Assembly (NCBI GenBank): GCA_023453795.1
Contig: JAEXSP010000008.1
Span: 1 to 64,000 of the forward strand
DNA: 64,000 nucleotides
Direction: 5' to 3'
Origin: Bacillota bacterium
Lineage (GTDB): Bacteria; Bacillota; Clostridia; Acetivibrionales; JAEXSP01
Shown: positions 16,230-24,660 of the stretch, piece by piece
Layout of the letters: the number at the start of each line of letters is the position of its first letter
How positions within the stretch are numbered: position 1 is the stretch's first letter
Made by a program: the position numbers and the translations under genes
The notes under the pieces: model-generated
Database searches by the model: none
What the model was told of the DNA's origin: nothing
The model's input: the letters and a program-made list of their open reading frames with translations, nothing else

Positions 16230-17444
16230 ATGTCTCAAAAAGAAAAAGTCATACTAGCTTATTCAGGCGGATTGGATACATCTATCATCATTCCATGGTT
16301 GAAGGAAAACTACGATTATGAAGTTATCGCAATGGCTGCGGACGTAGGCCAGGGTGAAGAGCTCGATCCGTTGAATGAAAAAGCAATTAAAACAGGCGCA
16401 AGTAAGATATACATAGAGGATCTGAAGGAAGAATTCATAACCGACTTTATTTATCCTACTATAAAGGCTGGCGCTATATACGAAGGCAAATATCTCTTAG
16501 GTACTTCCTTCGCAAGACCTATCATTGCAAAGAGGATGGTAGAAATAGCTCTTAAGGAAGGAGCTACAGCTATATGCCATGGTGCAACCGGCAAGGGAAA
16601 TGACCAGGTAAGATTTGAACTCACTGTGAAGGCATTAGCACCCCACCTTAAAATCATTGCTCCTTGGAGGATTTGGGATATTAAATCCAGGGAAGATGCT
16701 ATAGATTACGCACAAGCAAGAAACATCCCGATTCCTGTAACAAAGAAAGACAATTACAGTATGGACAGGAATTTGTGGCACTTGAGCCATGAAGGACAGG
16801 ATCTTGAAGATCCCTGGAACGAACCTCAGTATGATAAGCTCCTTAAACTGATGGTTTCACCTGAAAAGGCACCTGATAAACCAACATATGTTGAAATCGA
16901 ATTTGATAAAGGTATTCCGAAGAAGGTTAACGGCGTAGAATATAAGCCGCTTGAAATGATGAACCTTCTTAACAAGCTTGGCGGAGAAAACGGAATCGGA
17001 ATCGTGGATATGGTTGAAAACAGGCTTGTAGGAATGAAATCAAGGGGTGTATACGAGACTCCCGGCGGAACAATTCTTTATGCCGCTCACAGAGAACTTG
17101 AACTCCTCTGCATCGACAGAGACACTCTTCATTACAAGGATATCGTTTCACAAAGGTTTGCCGAGCTTGTATACTTCGGGCAATGGTATACTCCATTAAG
17201 AGAAGCAATCTCCGCATTTGTTGATGTTACACAGCAAAATGTAACCGGAACTGTAAGAATGAAGCTTTATAAAGGAAATTGCATGCCTGCAGGCGCCAAA
17301 TCACAGTATTCCTTGTACAGCGAAGAGCTTTCAACCTTCGGTAGAGACGCAGTCTACAACCAGAAGGATGCAGAAGGCTTTATAAACCTTTTCGGTCTTC
17401 CGATGAAGGTTCAGGCTTTGATGAACGAAAAGAACAAAAAATAA
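16230..17444 (+). CDS. argG: Argininosuccinate synthase
   Basis: A 404-residue tetrameric enzyme that joins citrulline and aspartate using ATP, the penultimate step of arginine synthesis. The N-terminal P-loop AYSGGLDTSIIIPWL, the citrulline/aspartate motifs (CHGATGKGNDQVRFE; NLWHLSHEGQDLEDPW) and the C-terminal multimerisation helix region are intact. The ribosome site AGGGAGGTAATG is strong. The upstream promoter carries ARG-box-like sites, and argH follows 37 bases later in the same operon. Confidence 0.98.
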   Translation: MSQKEKVILAYSGGLDTSIIIPWLKENYDYEVIAMAADVGQGEELDPLNEKAIKTGASKIYIEDLKEEFITDFIYPTIKAGAIYEGKYLLGTSFARPIIAKRMVEIALKEGATAICHGATGKGNDQVRFELTVKALAPHLKIIAPWRIWDIKSREDAIDYAQARNIPIPVTKKDNYSMDRNLWHLSHEGQDLEDPWNEPQYDKLLKLMVSPEKAPDKPTYVEIEFDKGIPKKVNGVEYKPLEMMNLLNKLGGENGIGIVDMVENRLVGMKSRGVYETPGGTILYAAHRELELLCIDRDTLHYKDIVSQRFAELVYFGQWYTPLREAISAFVDVTQQNVTGTVRMKLYKGNCMPAGAKSQYSLYSEELSTFGRDAVYNQKDAEGFINLFGLPMKVQALMNEKNKK

Positions 17445-17481
17445 TCTTATCGTAAACAAAGGGGCATAGAGGTGATATAGT

Positions 17482-18858
17482 ATGAAACTCTGGGGAGGAA
17501 GGTTTGAAAAGAGCACCGACAAATCAGTTGATGACTTTCATTCATCAATTCGTTTTGACTGCCGAATGTATAAGCAGGACATCAACGGAAGCATTGCACA
17601 TTCCAGAATGCTGTGCAAGTGCGGCATCATTTCGGTAGAAGAATTTGATGCCATTCGGAAAACGCTGCTCGAGATTCTTTCAGATATTGAAAACGGCAGT
17701 ATCGAGTTTGAGGTTGATGCCGAAGATATACACATGAACATCGAAAAGATTCTGATACAACGCATAGGTGATACCGGCAAAAAGCTGCATACAGGCAGAA
17801 GCCGCAATGATCAGGTTGCACTTGACATCAGGATGTACCTCAAGGATGAAATAGCACTGATCAAAGACATGCTGGTCAACCTTGAAAAAACCATATTGAA
17901 AATCGCAGAAAACAATCTGGACGTAATAATGCCCGGATACACCCATTTACAAAGGGCACAGCCCATCACCTTCTCCCATCATGTGATGGCTTATTTCCAG
18001 ATGTTCAGAAGGGATCTTGAGAGATTGGATGACTGCTTTAAAAGAGTCAATGTAATGCCTTTGGGCTCCGGTGCGCTCGCCGGAACGACATATCCCCTCG
18101 ACAGGAATATGGTTGCAATGGAGCTTGGTTTCAGTGCTATAACAGAAAACAGTCTTGACGGTGTAAGCGACAGAGACTTCGCAATAGAGCTTGCATCCTG
18201 CATTTCAATAGTTATGATGCATTTGAGCAGGTTCAGCGAGGAGCTTATCCTATGGTCTTCCCATGAATTCAGCTTCATTGAACTGGATGATGCCTATAGT
18301 ACTGGAAGCAGCATAATGCCGCAAAAAAAGAATCCTGACGTAGCTGAGCTTGTAAGGGGCAAGGCCGGAAGAGCCTACGGAAATCTTATGGCACTCCTTT
18401 CGATGATGAAATCACTTCCCCTTGCCTACAACAAGGATATGCAGGAGGATAAAGAAGCAATCTTCGATTCCATTGACACTGTAAAAATGTGCTTGCCGGT
18501 ATTTACAAATATGATTGACACCATGAAGGTACGAAGCAGCAATATGTATAAAGCGGCTCAAGGGGGCTTCACCAATGCAACGGACGTTGCCGATTATCTT
18601 GTTAAGAAAGGGGTACCCTTCAGGACTGCTCATGAAATAATCGGAAGAATGGTATTGTATTGCATCAGCGGAAACAAGGGAATCGACCAGATGACAATGG
18701 ATGAATTCAAATCGTTTTCAGATTTGATCGATACAGATGTCTATGAAGAGATAAGCCTTGAAAAATGCGTCTCCGGCAGAAGCTTGCCCGGAGGGCCTGC
18801 AAAGGAAAGCGTTGCTAAAGCTATTGAAAACGGAAAACATTTTTTGTCCGCTATGTAG
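17482..18858 (+). CDS. argH: Argininosuccinate lyase
   Basis: A 458-residue fumarase/aspartase-superfamily enzyme that splits argininosuccinate into arginine and fumarate. The family signature SSIMPQKKNPDVAELVRGKAG is present, as are the active-site segments TGRSRNDQVALD and GYTHLQRAQPITFSHH. AGAGGTGAT precedes the ATG. It is followed by an intrinsic terminator, so argGH is a compact two-gene operon. Confidence 0.98.
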   Translation: MKLWGGRFEKSTDKSVDDFHSSIRFDCRMYKQDINGSIAHSRMLCKCGIISVEEFDAIRKTLLEILSDIENGSIEFEVDAEDIHMNIEKILIQRIGDTGKKLHTGRSRNDQVALDIRMYLKDEIALIKDMLVNLEKTILKIAENNLDVIMPGYTHLQRAQPITFSHHVMAYFQMFRRDLERLDDCFKRVNVMPLGSGALAGTTYPLDRNMVAMELGFSAITENSLDGVSDRDFAIELASCISIVMMHLSRFSEELILWSSHEFSFIELDDAYSTGSSIMPQKKNPDVAELVRGKAGRAYGNLMALLSMMKSLPLAYNKDMQEDKEAIFDSIDTVKMCLPVFTNMIDTMKVRSSNMYKAAQGGFTNATDVADYLVKKGVPFRTAHEIIGRMVLYCISGNKGIDQMTMDEFKSFSDLIDTDVYEEISLEKCVSGRSLPGGPAKESVAKAIENGKHFLSAM

Positions 18859-18869
18859 AAAATCATAAG

Positions 18870-18904
18870 AAATCGAAGGGGCATCAAGTCCTTTCGATTT
18901 TTTT
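18870..18904 (+). terminator. argGH terminator
   Basis: Stem AAATCGAAGG paired with CCTTTCGATTT (one bulged base) followed by a run of T. It also faces the convergent small ORF at 18903 and could serve both strands. Confidence 0.85.
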
Positions 18905-19073
18905 AATTGCCGTTAATAGACACCATTATGTTCATATTATCAGCTTGCAGATCAATGTTTATGTCCTTGATCTTTATTCCTTTTTTGCCAAAGGTCGCTG
19001 CAAGCTCCTTCTTTATTTTATCTGCTAACTTCTTATCATTATTGTTTTCTGCTTTCTCCCGGATAAAAAACAT
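18903..19073 (-). CDS. Putative 56-residue protein
   Basis: A short ORF convergent with argH, beginning MFFIREKAENNNDKKLADKI and ending NIMVSINGN. GGGGTG lies six bases before the ATG at 19073 and an in-frame stop lies just upstream, so this is a self-contained reading frame. The sequence is Lys/Asp/Asn-rich with an amphipathic helical start and a beta-like end. I do not recognise a family; it may be a real small cytosolic protein or the tail of a decayed gene. The stop codon touches the argGH terminator. Confidence 0.4.
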   Translation of the reverse strand: MFFIREKAENNNDKKLADKIKKELAATFGKKGIKIKDINIDLQADNMNIMVSINGN

Positions 19074-19198
19074 ACCTTTCACCCCATTAGTTTAAAGTTG
19101 ACATCTTCATCAATAAACCAGTTTTAGCTTAATTTTAATGATAAGGCATTTCCATTGATTTACAAAATTTCCCACCCATTAAAAACCCGGCATAGGGC

Positions 19199-19397
19199 AT
19201 GAGTAATATCCATTGGCGTGTTTCACCGCTGGAGGAGGACGATAAGGCACGTATCACCTCTGTCGCCGACACAAAAAATTACGACCTCGCACTCTATCCC
19301 TCGCGCCGAATCAGTACCAAGGGAATTACGAGAAATTGTAGAGAATCCCACGAATGCGCTTCAGCATGTGGTAAATAAATTGCTCCGCCTTTACTAA
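19199..19397 (+). pseudogene. Possible frameshifted coding remnant
   Basis: Two overlapping frames look protein-like. The first starts at the ATG 19199 (MSNIHWRVSPLEEDDKARIT...) and runs to 19378. The second, one base over, reads PRELREIVENPTNALQHVVN and ends KLLRLY-stop at 19397. The change from plausible sequence in one frame to plausible sequence in the next suggests a gene fragment with an indel. The base composition is GC-richer than the flanking clostridial genes and like that of the BlaI/BlaR1 pair downstream, so it may be the left edge of an imported segment. I cannot name the family. Confidence 0.3.
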
Positions 19398-19415
19398 TCA
19401 TTACTCATTTGTATA

Positions 19416-19470
19416 TTGACATATCAGTCTAATGGTATTAAACTAAAGACAAGGTTTAATGCTATTAGAC
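19416..19470 (+). promoter_or_regulatory. BlaI-type promoter with paired dyad operators
   Basis: A promoter TTGACA (19416-19421), 17-bp spacer, TAAACT (19439-19444). Two 17-bp pseudo-palindromes follow, GTCTAATGGTATTAAAC at 19427-19443 and GTTTAATGCTATTAGAC at 19454-19470. They are also inverted repeats of each other (15 of 17 matching), with starts 27 bp apart. The first covers the spacer and -10, the second the start of transcription. This is the usual layout for BlaI/MecI autorepression. Confidence 0.75.
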
Positions 19471-19484
19471 TTGGGGGTGGCAAT

Positions 19485-19850
19485 ACGGAAGATTATAAAT
19501 TAGGCGTCATGGAAACAAGGTTCGCCGAGTTGATGTGGGATAAAGAACCCATATCCTCCGGCGATTTGGTGAAGCTCTGTGAAAAGGAGCTTACATGGAA
19601 GAAGTCAACGACATACACGATGCTGCGTCGGCTTATCGATCGCGGCATCTTTCAGAATAAGGGCGGCACGGTTTCCTCCCTTATTAGCAGGCAGGAGTTT
19701 TCCGCTCTGCAAAGCGAAAAGTTTTTAGAGGAAGCCTTCGGCGGGTCTCTGCCGCAGTTTCTGGCGGCATTTACTATGCGCAAGAAGCTGTCCGATAATG
19801 AAATAATGGAGCTACAAAAGCTCATCGATGAGAAGCGGGGTGAATTCTGA
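19485..19850 (+). CDS. BlaI/MecI/CopY-family repressor, apparent ACG start
   Basis: A 121-residue winged-helix repressor: YKLGVMETRFAELMWDKEPISS, then the recognition helix region WKKSTTYTMLRRLIDRGIFQ and a C-terminal dimerisation/cleavage segment. Normal family length is about 120-130. There is no ATG/GTG/TTG where one is needed. GGGGGTG at 19473-19479 is correctly spaced to an ACG at 19485, in the sequence ACG-GAA-GAT-TAT-AAA where relatives typically start near (K/E)-(x)-YKLG. The first ATG (19509) is 30 bases from the ribosome site and would remove the start of the DNA-binding domain. Either ACG is used weakly or the start codon has mutated. The upstream extension of the frame lies in the promoter. 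The stop overlaps the next start (TGATG). Confidence 0.8.
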   Translation, partial: TEDYKLGVMETRFAELMWDKEPISSGDLVKLCEKELTWKKSTTYTMLRRLIDRGIFQNKGGTVSSLISRQEFSALQSEKFLEEAFGGSLPQFLAAFTMRKKLSDNEIMELQKLIDEKRGEF

Positions 19851-22048
19851 TGTGGACTTATACGCTGTTGCCTAAAATCCTGAATATGAGCCTGACTGCA
19901 AGCATTGTCATCGTTATCGTGCTGCTCGCGCGTCTGTTGCTGCGGAAGTCGCCGAAGGTATTTTCTTATGCGCTCTGGGCTGTTGTCTTATTCCGGCTCC
20001 TTTGCCCCGTGTCCTTTTCAACGGAATTCTCGTTGTTCGGTCTTCTCAATACAGCCGCCGTGACAGTAAGCGACGGCGGCACCTACAGCAGCATGACCTA
20101 TATCCCCAGCGATATTGTCCATACGGAATACCCTCGGGTGGATTTGCCGCTTCCGGGTGTCAGCGAGGCCATAAACGAAACCCTGCCCCAGAGCAGGGAG
20201 CAGACCGGCGCTGACCCACTTGAATTCCCCATGTCAGCCGCTACCATGCTCTGGCTACTCGGCATCATGGTGATGTTAATATACAGTGCAGTATCTTTGA
20301 TGGAGTTACGTAGAAAACTCGTCGGCGCGGTACGGCTGCGGGATAACATCTATCTTGCCGACCACATCGCAACGCCCTTTGTGATAGGTTTATTCCGGCC
20401 TAAAATCTATCTGCCGTCGACCATAACGTCCGAGGAGCAGGATTATATCATCCTGCACGAGCAGACGCATATCAAACGGCTTGACCATATCGTTAAGATG
20501 ACTGCCTTTCTCGCTCTTGCCATGCACTGGTTCAATCCGCTGGTGTGGGTAGCATTTGTCTGCGCTGTCAAGGACATGGAGATGTCCTGTGACGAGCGTG
20601 TCCTGAAACAAATGGGCGGCGAGATTAAGACGGCGTATTCCACATCCTTGCTTTCCCTTGCACCGGGACGGAGACTTATTAACGGCAGCCCGCTGGCGTT
20701 TTGCGAGGGGAACATCAAGGAACGTATCAAGAATATTATGAACTTCAAGAAGCCTGCGGTTTGGATGGTCATAACTGCGGTTATTGCGTGTATCGCGGTT
20801 ACGTTGCTCCTGTTGGCGAACCCGGCAAAATCGCTGGAACTTCCGGAACAAATCGTGGAAGTCGAAGGCACGCCAGAAGCAGCAAATAATTCGGTCTTTG
20901 ACAGGGTAAAAATATCATTTCCTTCGGGGATTAATGGGAGTAAATCGGTAGACGAATTTGAGACGACTGCTTCAAAGATTGTGGCATATATCGATTCAAC
21001 AATCCGGAATAGGCAACCGACTGAAAAAGTAGTAGACTTAAATAAAAACTATATCAATAAATACATTATACAGCTAACCAATGATATCGGCGGATCTAGC
21101 TTCAGTCTTTATTATGATACGCTGTATAACAAAGCCTATATTGTGGGAGACGGGGGCCTTTCCGAAACGAATACCAATTTTGCCCGTTATGTCGATTCAC
21201 TTCTGGAGAATACAGAAATCAAGATTGCAATAGATAACTCTGATGCCGCAGCTCTGTTTAAGAAATATGGATGGACGCTTGATTATCAGATAAGTGCAAT
21301 GAATAACAAGCTCAATAATATAACTGTCCTGACTGGTTTCAATCCGAATGCATATTACTTCGCATATAATAATGTTCTATCAACGGATATTGGCTTGGAC
21401 ATGAGCGGATATTCCAACTCTGCAAATATTGATGTTGAAATTTATAGAATTAACGAGAGTATGCCGCAGGAGTTTTATCCGATACAGAATTGCAGGGGTA
21501 TTGTAGTAAAAGATAATGGTAAAATCATCGGCGCGTTCATCAGCGCCGGACGGCACAGCACTTTTAATGCCTGCAGTCTGAAGGGCAACAGCTTTGAAAA
21601 AGCGGCAGGTCAAACGCTTGACGAATGGCTTGCAGAAAGAGTTCAAGGAGATACCTCCGATGGAAAGCTTTCAAAACTGGAACCTGAGCAGATAATCAAA
21701 AAATATTTCACCGCGCTGACTGCAAAAGACGCACAGACAGCAAAAGGCTGTATCTCGAAAAAGACGTTGTTGGGTAACCTTACCTCAAACATGCCAAACG
21801 ATGAATTATTCAATGAGGGGTATGGCCTGCTATTAACAGATTCTGACTTTAACAACCTGAAGTCTGCGAAGCTTATAGAAGCCAAGTTGATAAATGAACC
21901 CGATAAAAACACCAAGACCTTCAGAATAACAGTAAACCTTCAGTATGACAAGGTGATATCCATCGGCAGCGGGGAGCAGCCATGGGATTGCATCATGGTC
22001 TATGAATCTCCTCAGACGGGATGGAAAATTGAAAGCTTTGGACATTAG
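19850..22048 (+). CDS. BlaR1/MecR1-type M56 metallopeptidase sensor with DUF C-terminus
   Basis: A 732-residue integral-membrane zinc peptidase, partner of the upstream BlaI-type repressor. Transmembrane helices lie near residues 8-30, 38-58, 125-150 and 305-325. The zinc motif HEQTH (ILHEQTHIKRLDH) is near residue 202 in the cytoplasmic loop, with a downstream EMSCDERVL that supplies the third ligand. The extracellular part (330-732) has no penicillin-binding transpeptidase motifs. It resembles small DUF modules of secreted firmicute proteins, ending in a DUF4829-like domain (EQIIKKYFTALTAKDAQTAKG). The inducing signal is therefore probably not a classical beta-lactam acylation. GC-rich codon use differs from neighbours, suggesting transfer. 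Confidence 0.85.
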   Translation: MWTYTLLPKILNMSLTASIVIVIVLLARLLLRKSPKVFSYALWAVVLFRLLCPVSFSTEFSLFGLLNTAAVTVSDGGTYSSMTYIPSDIVHTEYPRVDLPLPGVSEAINETLPQSREQTGADPLEFPMSAATMLWLLGIMVMLIYSAVSLMELRRKLVGAVRLRDNIYLADHIATPFVIGLFRPKIYLPSTITSEEQDYIILHEQTHIKRLDHIVKMTAFLALAMHWFNPLVWVAFVCAVKDMEMSCDERVLKQMGGEIKTAYSTSLLSLAPGRRLINGSPLAFCEGNIKERIKNIMNFKKPAVWMVITAVIACIAVTLLLLANPAKSLELPEQIVEVEGTPEAANNSVFDRVKISFPSGINGSKSVDEFETTASKIVAYIDSTIRNRQPTEKVVDLNKNYINKYIIQLTNDIGGSSFSLYYDTLYNKAYIVGDGGLSETNTNFARYVDSLLENTEIKIAIDNSDAAALFKKYGWTLDYQISAMNNKLNNITVLTGFNPNAYYFAYNNVLSTDIGLDMSGYSNSANIDVEIYRINESMPQEFYPIQNCRGIVVKDNGKIIGAFISAGRHSTFNACSLKGNSFEKAAGQTLDEWLAERVQGDTSDGKLSKLEPEQIIKKYFTALTAKDAQTAKGCISKKTLLGNLTSNMPNDELFNEGYGLLLTDSDFNNLKSAKLIEAKLINEPDKNTKTFRITVNLQYDKVISIGSGEQPWDCIMVYESPQTGWKIESFGH

Positions 22049-22070
22049 TGATTATAGCAATGTAGAAAAA

Positions 22071-22116
22071 GAAATCAGACATCTACCCACATAATTGTGA
22101 ATGGATGTCTGATTTT
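22071..22116 (+). terminator. Terminator after the BlaR1-type gene
   Basis: Long stem GAAATCAGACATC paired with GATGTCTGATTTTC, with an inner CACATAATTGTG hairpin, 22 bases past the stop codon. Confidence 0.75.
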
Positions 22117-22197
22117 CTAGTGCCCCACCAGTTACCCCTCGGTTCAATTACTGTCCCTATAAGTGATAACCTTTTAAATACCGGGTAATAAATATGC

Positions 22198-22509
22198 TCA
22201 TTTAATTTTCACCTTTTTGTCGATTGCTTTGCCCAAGCTATACCAGGAATCCCTGAGCTTGAAGCGCATTTCTTCCTCAAGTATTTCTTCTATGACGCTA
22301 TTCAGCCTTTTACGCATCTCAATGTATTCTAATAAATTAAACTCTGTCTTTTCCAATAGCTTCTCCATATCAGAAATCCATTCGGCAACATGTTCAGAGC
22401 CAATGAAATCTGTAGCCGCCTTTTTCTTTAAGTGTGCCGTAACCAACTTAATAGCTTTGCGCTTCACTTCAATGTCTGTAGGTATCTTTTTTTCCTTATC
22501 CTTCAACAT
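22198..22509 (-). CDS. Conserved-looking hypothetical helical protein
   Basis: About 103 residues from the ATG at 22509, which has GGGGAG seven bases upstream; an ATG at 22524 is in frame but badly placed. The sequence is highly charged, nearly all helical and without Cys or membrane segments (EWISDMEKLLEKTEFNLLEY, then RKRLNSVIEEILEEEMRFKL). I do not recognise the family. It lies between the BlaR1-type gene and the deacetylase gene, on the deacetylase strand but separated from it by a hairpin, so probably independent. Confidence 0.5.
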   Translation of the reverse strand: MLKDKEKKIPTDIEVKRKAIKLVTAHLKKKAATDFIGSEHVAEWISDMEKLLEKTEFNLLEYIEMRKRLNSVIEEILEEEMRFKLRDSWYSLGKAIDKKVKIK

Positions 22510-22620
22510 TTTCACACTCCCCATGGCATTTAATAATATATTTATAAAACATCAGTAAGCGGTAAATATTATTATATCACAAAAAGGGATTAATATCCAT
22601 ATTCTTCTATAATAGGTATT

Positions 22621-22651
22621 CAAAACTCCCGACCTTGGACCGGGAGTTTTG
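22621..22651 (-). terminator. Hairpin after the polysaccharide deacetylase gene
   Basis: A perfect inverted repeat CAAAACTCCCG...CGGGAGTTTTG located 29 bases past the stop of the leftward deacetylase gene. The U-tract is only GTTTTG, so termination may be moderate. Confidence 0.65.
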
Positions 22652-22679
22652 AATATATATTTTGAATATATAATTTGAT

Positions 22680-23798
22680 TTAATAAGTTATCAGCTTTTT
22701 GCCGTTCAGCTTTTTGGTATCTACATTGCCTTCCTTGTCTTTCGGTACAACAACTGTACCGGGATCGCCGTCGCTTACATATTGGGTATCTCTTGAAAGA
22801 TTGTCGAGCCACCATGCAAGATCAGCCTGAACAGGTTTTATGCCGCTTGCCCTTACTCTATGCGTCGAAAGCGGATTGAATTTCGTACTGACAGGCGATT
22901 GAGCAGGATCCCAACCGACTTCCACTACAGCCTGATGCTGATAACCGACACCTTCAAATGAACCTTTAACTACATATCTCTGTAAGTTTTCCGAGGGTGC
23001 TCCGAAAGGAAGCGAGAAAGTATTCATTTTGTATCCGGGAACAAGCTCATTCATTTTCTTTTGATTTTCTCCTATCTGCTTCTCTATCTGTTCAACCGTC
23101 TTAACATCTGTTTTAAGGTTTACGTGGTTATAAGTATGATTGCCGATTTCGAACCCTTTGTTTATCAAGTATTTCAATCTTTCAGCCACCGTTCCCTCAC
23201 CTGTGAAGGTGTTGTCTCCCAGATTTATATAAAATGTTCCGTTAAGTCCGAAGTCAGGATGCCTCTTGTTGAACTCCTCCATTATTCCCACTGCAGAATC
23301 TTTATTTGCGACAAGTTTGCCATTCTCACCGGTAAGATTGAATTGGCCGGGAGTACCGTCATCAAAAGTGAAAACTATGGGAATGCAGCCTGCGGGTACA
23401 GATATATTGTTGTCTAAATAGTCCTTGAAGCTAACCGAACGATATCCTTTATCATACAGAGTCTGAAGAAGTTTTCTAAATTCATCAAAGGTAGTTGTGT
23501 ATTCACCCTTGTCATATTTTTTAGGGGCAAAGGATTGAACGAAGTTGTGAAACATTACAACCATTACTTTTCCGGATTCATTAGGTTTTACTTTGGCATA
23601 ATCGATTTGAACAGGAGGTTTAGGCACAGTCTCCTTCAATCCTGATTTTGGAGGACGAGTATCTTCCGTACTGGGATTGTTCATTTCTGAGTTAGATTTA
23701 CCATGGCTTCCGAATATTTTATATCCTCCTATGTAAACCAAGGTCAGCCCTGTGACTACAATCAAGCTAAAGATTACTGTTTTAAGGTGTCTGGACAT
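22680..23798 (-). CDS. Polysaccharide deacetylase (NodB homology, CE4)
   Basis: A 372-residue exported enzyme. An N-terminal signal anchor covers residues 8-28, followed by a Pro/Ser/Lys linker. The NodB domain has the metal-binding motif FTFDDG near residue 143 and the His pair GNHTYNH near residue 216, followed by motif 3 around SLPFGAPSE. CE4 enzymes remove N-acetyl groups from peptidoglycan or chitin-like polymers. The spacing (over 70 residues between motifs 1 and 2) is larger than in short PdaA proteins. AGGAT precedes the ATG. A divergent promoter region of about 260 bp separates it from the zinc-motif protein gene. Confidence 0.9.
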   Translation of the reverse strand: MSRHLKTVIFSLIVVTGLTLVYIGGYKIFGSHGKSNSEMNNPSTEDTRPPKSGLKETVPKPPVQIDYAKVKPNESGKVMVVMFHNFVQSFAPKKYDKGEYTTTFDEFRKLLQTLYDKGYRSVSFKDYLDNNISVPAGCIPIVFTFDDGTPGQFNLTGENGKLVANKDSAVGIMEEFNKRHPDFGLNGTFYINLGDNTFTGEGTVAERLKYLINKGFEIGNHTYNHVNLKTDVKTVEQIEKQIGENQKKMNELVPGYKMNTFSLPFGAPSENLQRYVVKGSFEGVGYQHQAVVEVGWDPAQSPVSTKFNPLSTHRVRASGIKPVQADLAWWLDNLSRDTQYVSDGDPGTVVVPKDKEGNVDTKKLNGKKLITY

Positions 23799-24061
23799 AT
23801 TTGTATCATCCTATTCATAATTTTTGTTATCATATTTAATTTTAAAGCACCGGAAACAGCCCATCAAATGCAATATTTACTTCATTTGCTATGGATATAT
23901 TATTATGGATTATACTAGTATTCACTCACAGCAAATGCACTGCTAGCTTGCCATCATTTACTTTAACCGTTCTCTGTGCTATATTTATATTATGGGTTAT
24001 TTCCCTTAGTAAGGAAATCTAAAAGGTGCTTATGTTTCAGCAGCCATCAGGAGGTGAAGCA

Positions 24062-24571
24062 ATGGGCATTTCAATAAATACGCAATACAATCCATATGCA
24101 TATATATACTCACAGGGTAGTAGCAATCCTGCTTCTGTTAGCGCTAACGCAACTAACAATCCACTCAGCATGTCCAAGACTTCACAAAAAAATGACAGCA
24201 GTCCCGAAACACAAGCCTTGAAGCGTGCCGGAATGGTAGAATGCAAGACCTGTAAAAACAGGCAGTATCAAGACGGTTCCAACGACCCCGGCGTATCCTT
24301 CAAAACCCCGGGACATATAGATCCCGGAAGTTCCGCCAGCGTTGTAATGAGCCATGAGCAGGAACATGTCCGCAATGAAACAGCAAAAGCTTCCTCTGAA
24401 GGACGCAAGGTCGTCTCACAGTCAGTTTCCCTTGAGACAAGCGTTTGTCCTGAATGCGGACGGGTATATGTTTCCGGCGGTAAAACCAGAACCGTTACAA
24501 AAACAGACAGCAAGAATTCCGATAAAGAATTGGATAAATACTTTGGCAAGTTTCTTGATGTAAAAATATAA
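24062..24571 (+). CDS. HExxH-like / CxxC putative metalloprotein (SprA-related type)
   Basis: A 169-residue protein from the ATG at 24062, chosen because AGGAGGTGA lies seven bases upstream. After a Ser/Asn-rich N-terminus, residues from about 60 contain VECKTCKNRQYQDGSNDPG, then SHEQEHVRNE, then CPECGRVYVSGG. The two CxxC pairs suggest one zinc site and HEQEH a second, metalloprotease-like site. This resembles the SprA-related putative metalloprotease family of Firmicutes, but I am unsure of the assignment and know of no proven activity. No signal peptide is seen. Confidence 0.6.
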   Translation: MGISINTQYNPYAYIYSQGSSNPASVSANATNNPLSMSKTSQKNDSSPETQALKRAGMVECKTCKNRQYQDGSNDPGVSFKTPGHIDPGSSASVVMSHEQEHVRNETAKASSEGRKVVSQSVSLETSVCPECGRVYVSGGKTRTVTKTDSKNSDKELDKYFGKFLDVKI

Positions 24572-24660
24572 TAACCACGTTAAAATATATTCAGTAAAAC
24601 TTTGGAGATCGGGAAAACATATTCAATGATCTCCGCGTATAAACAAACAGGGGGATTTGA

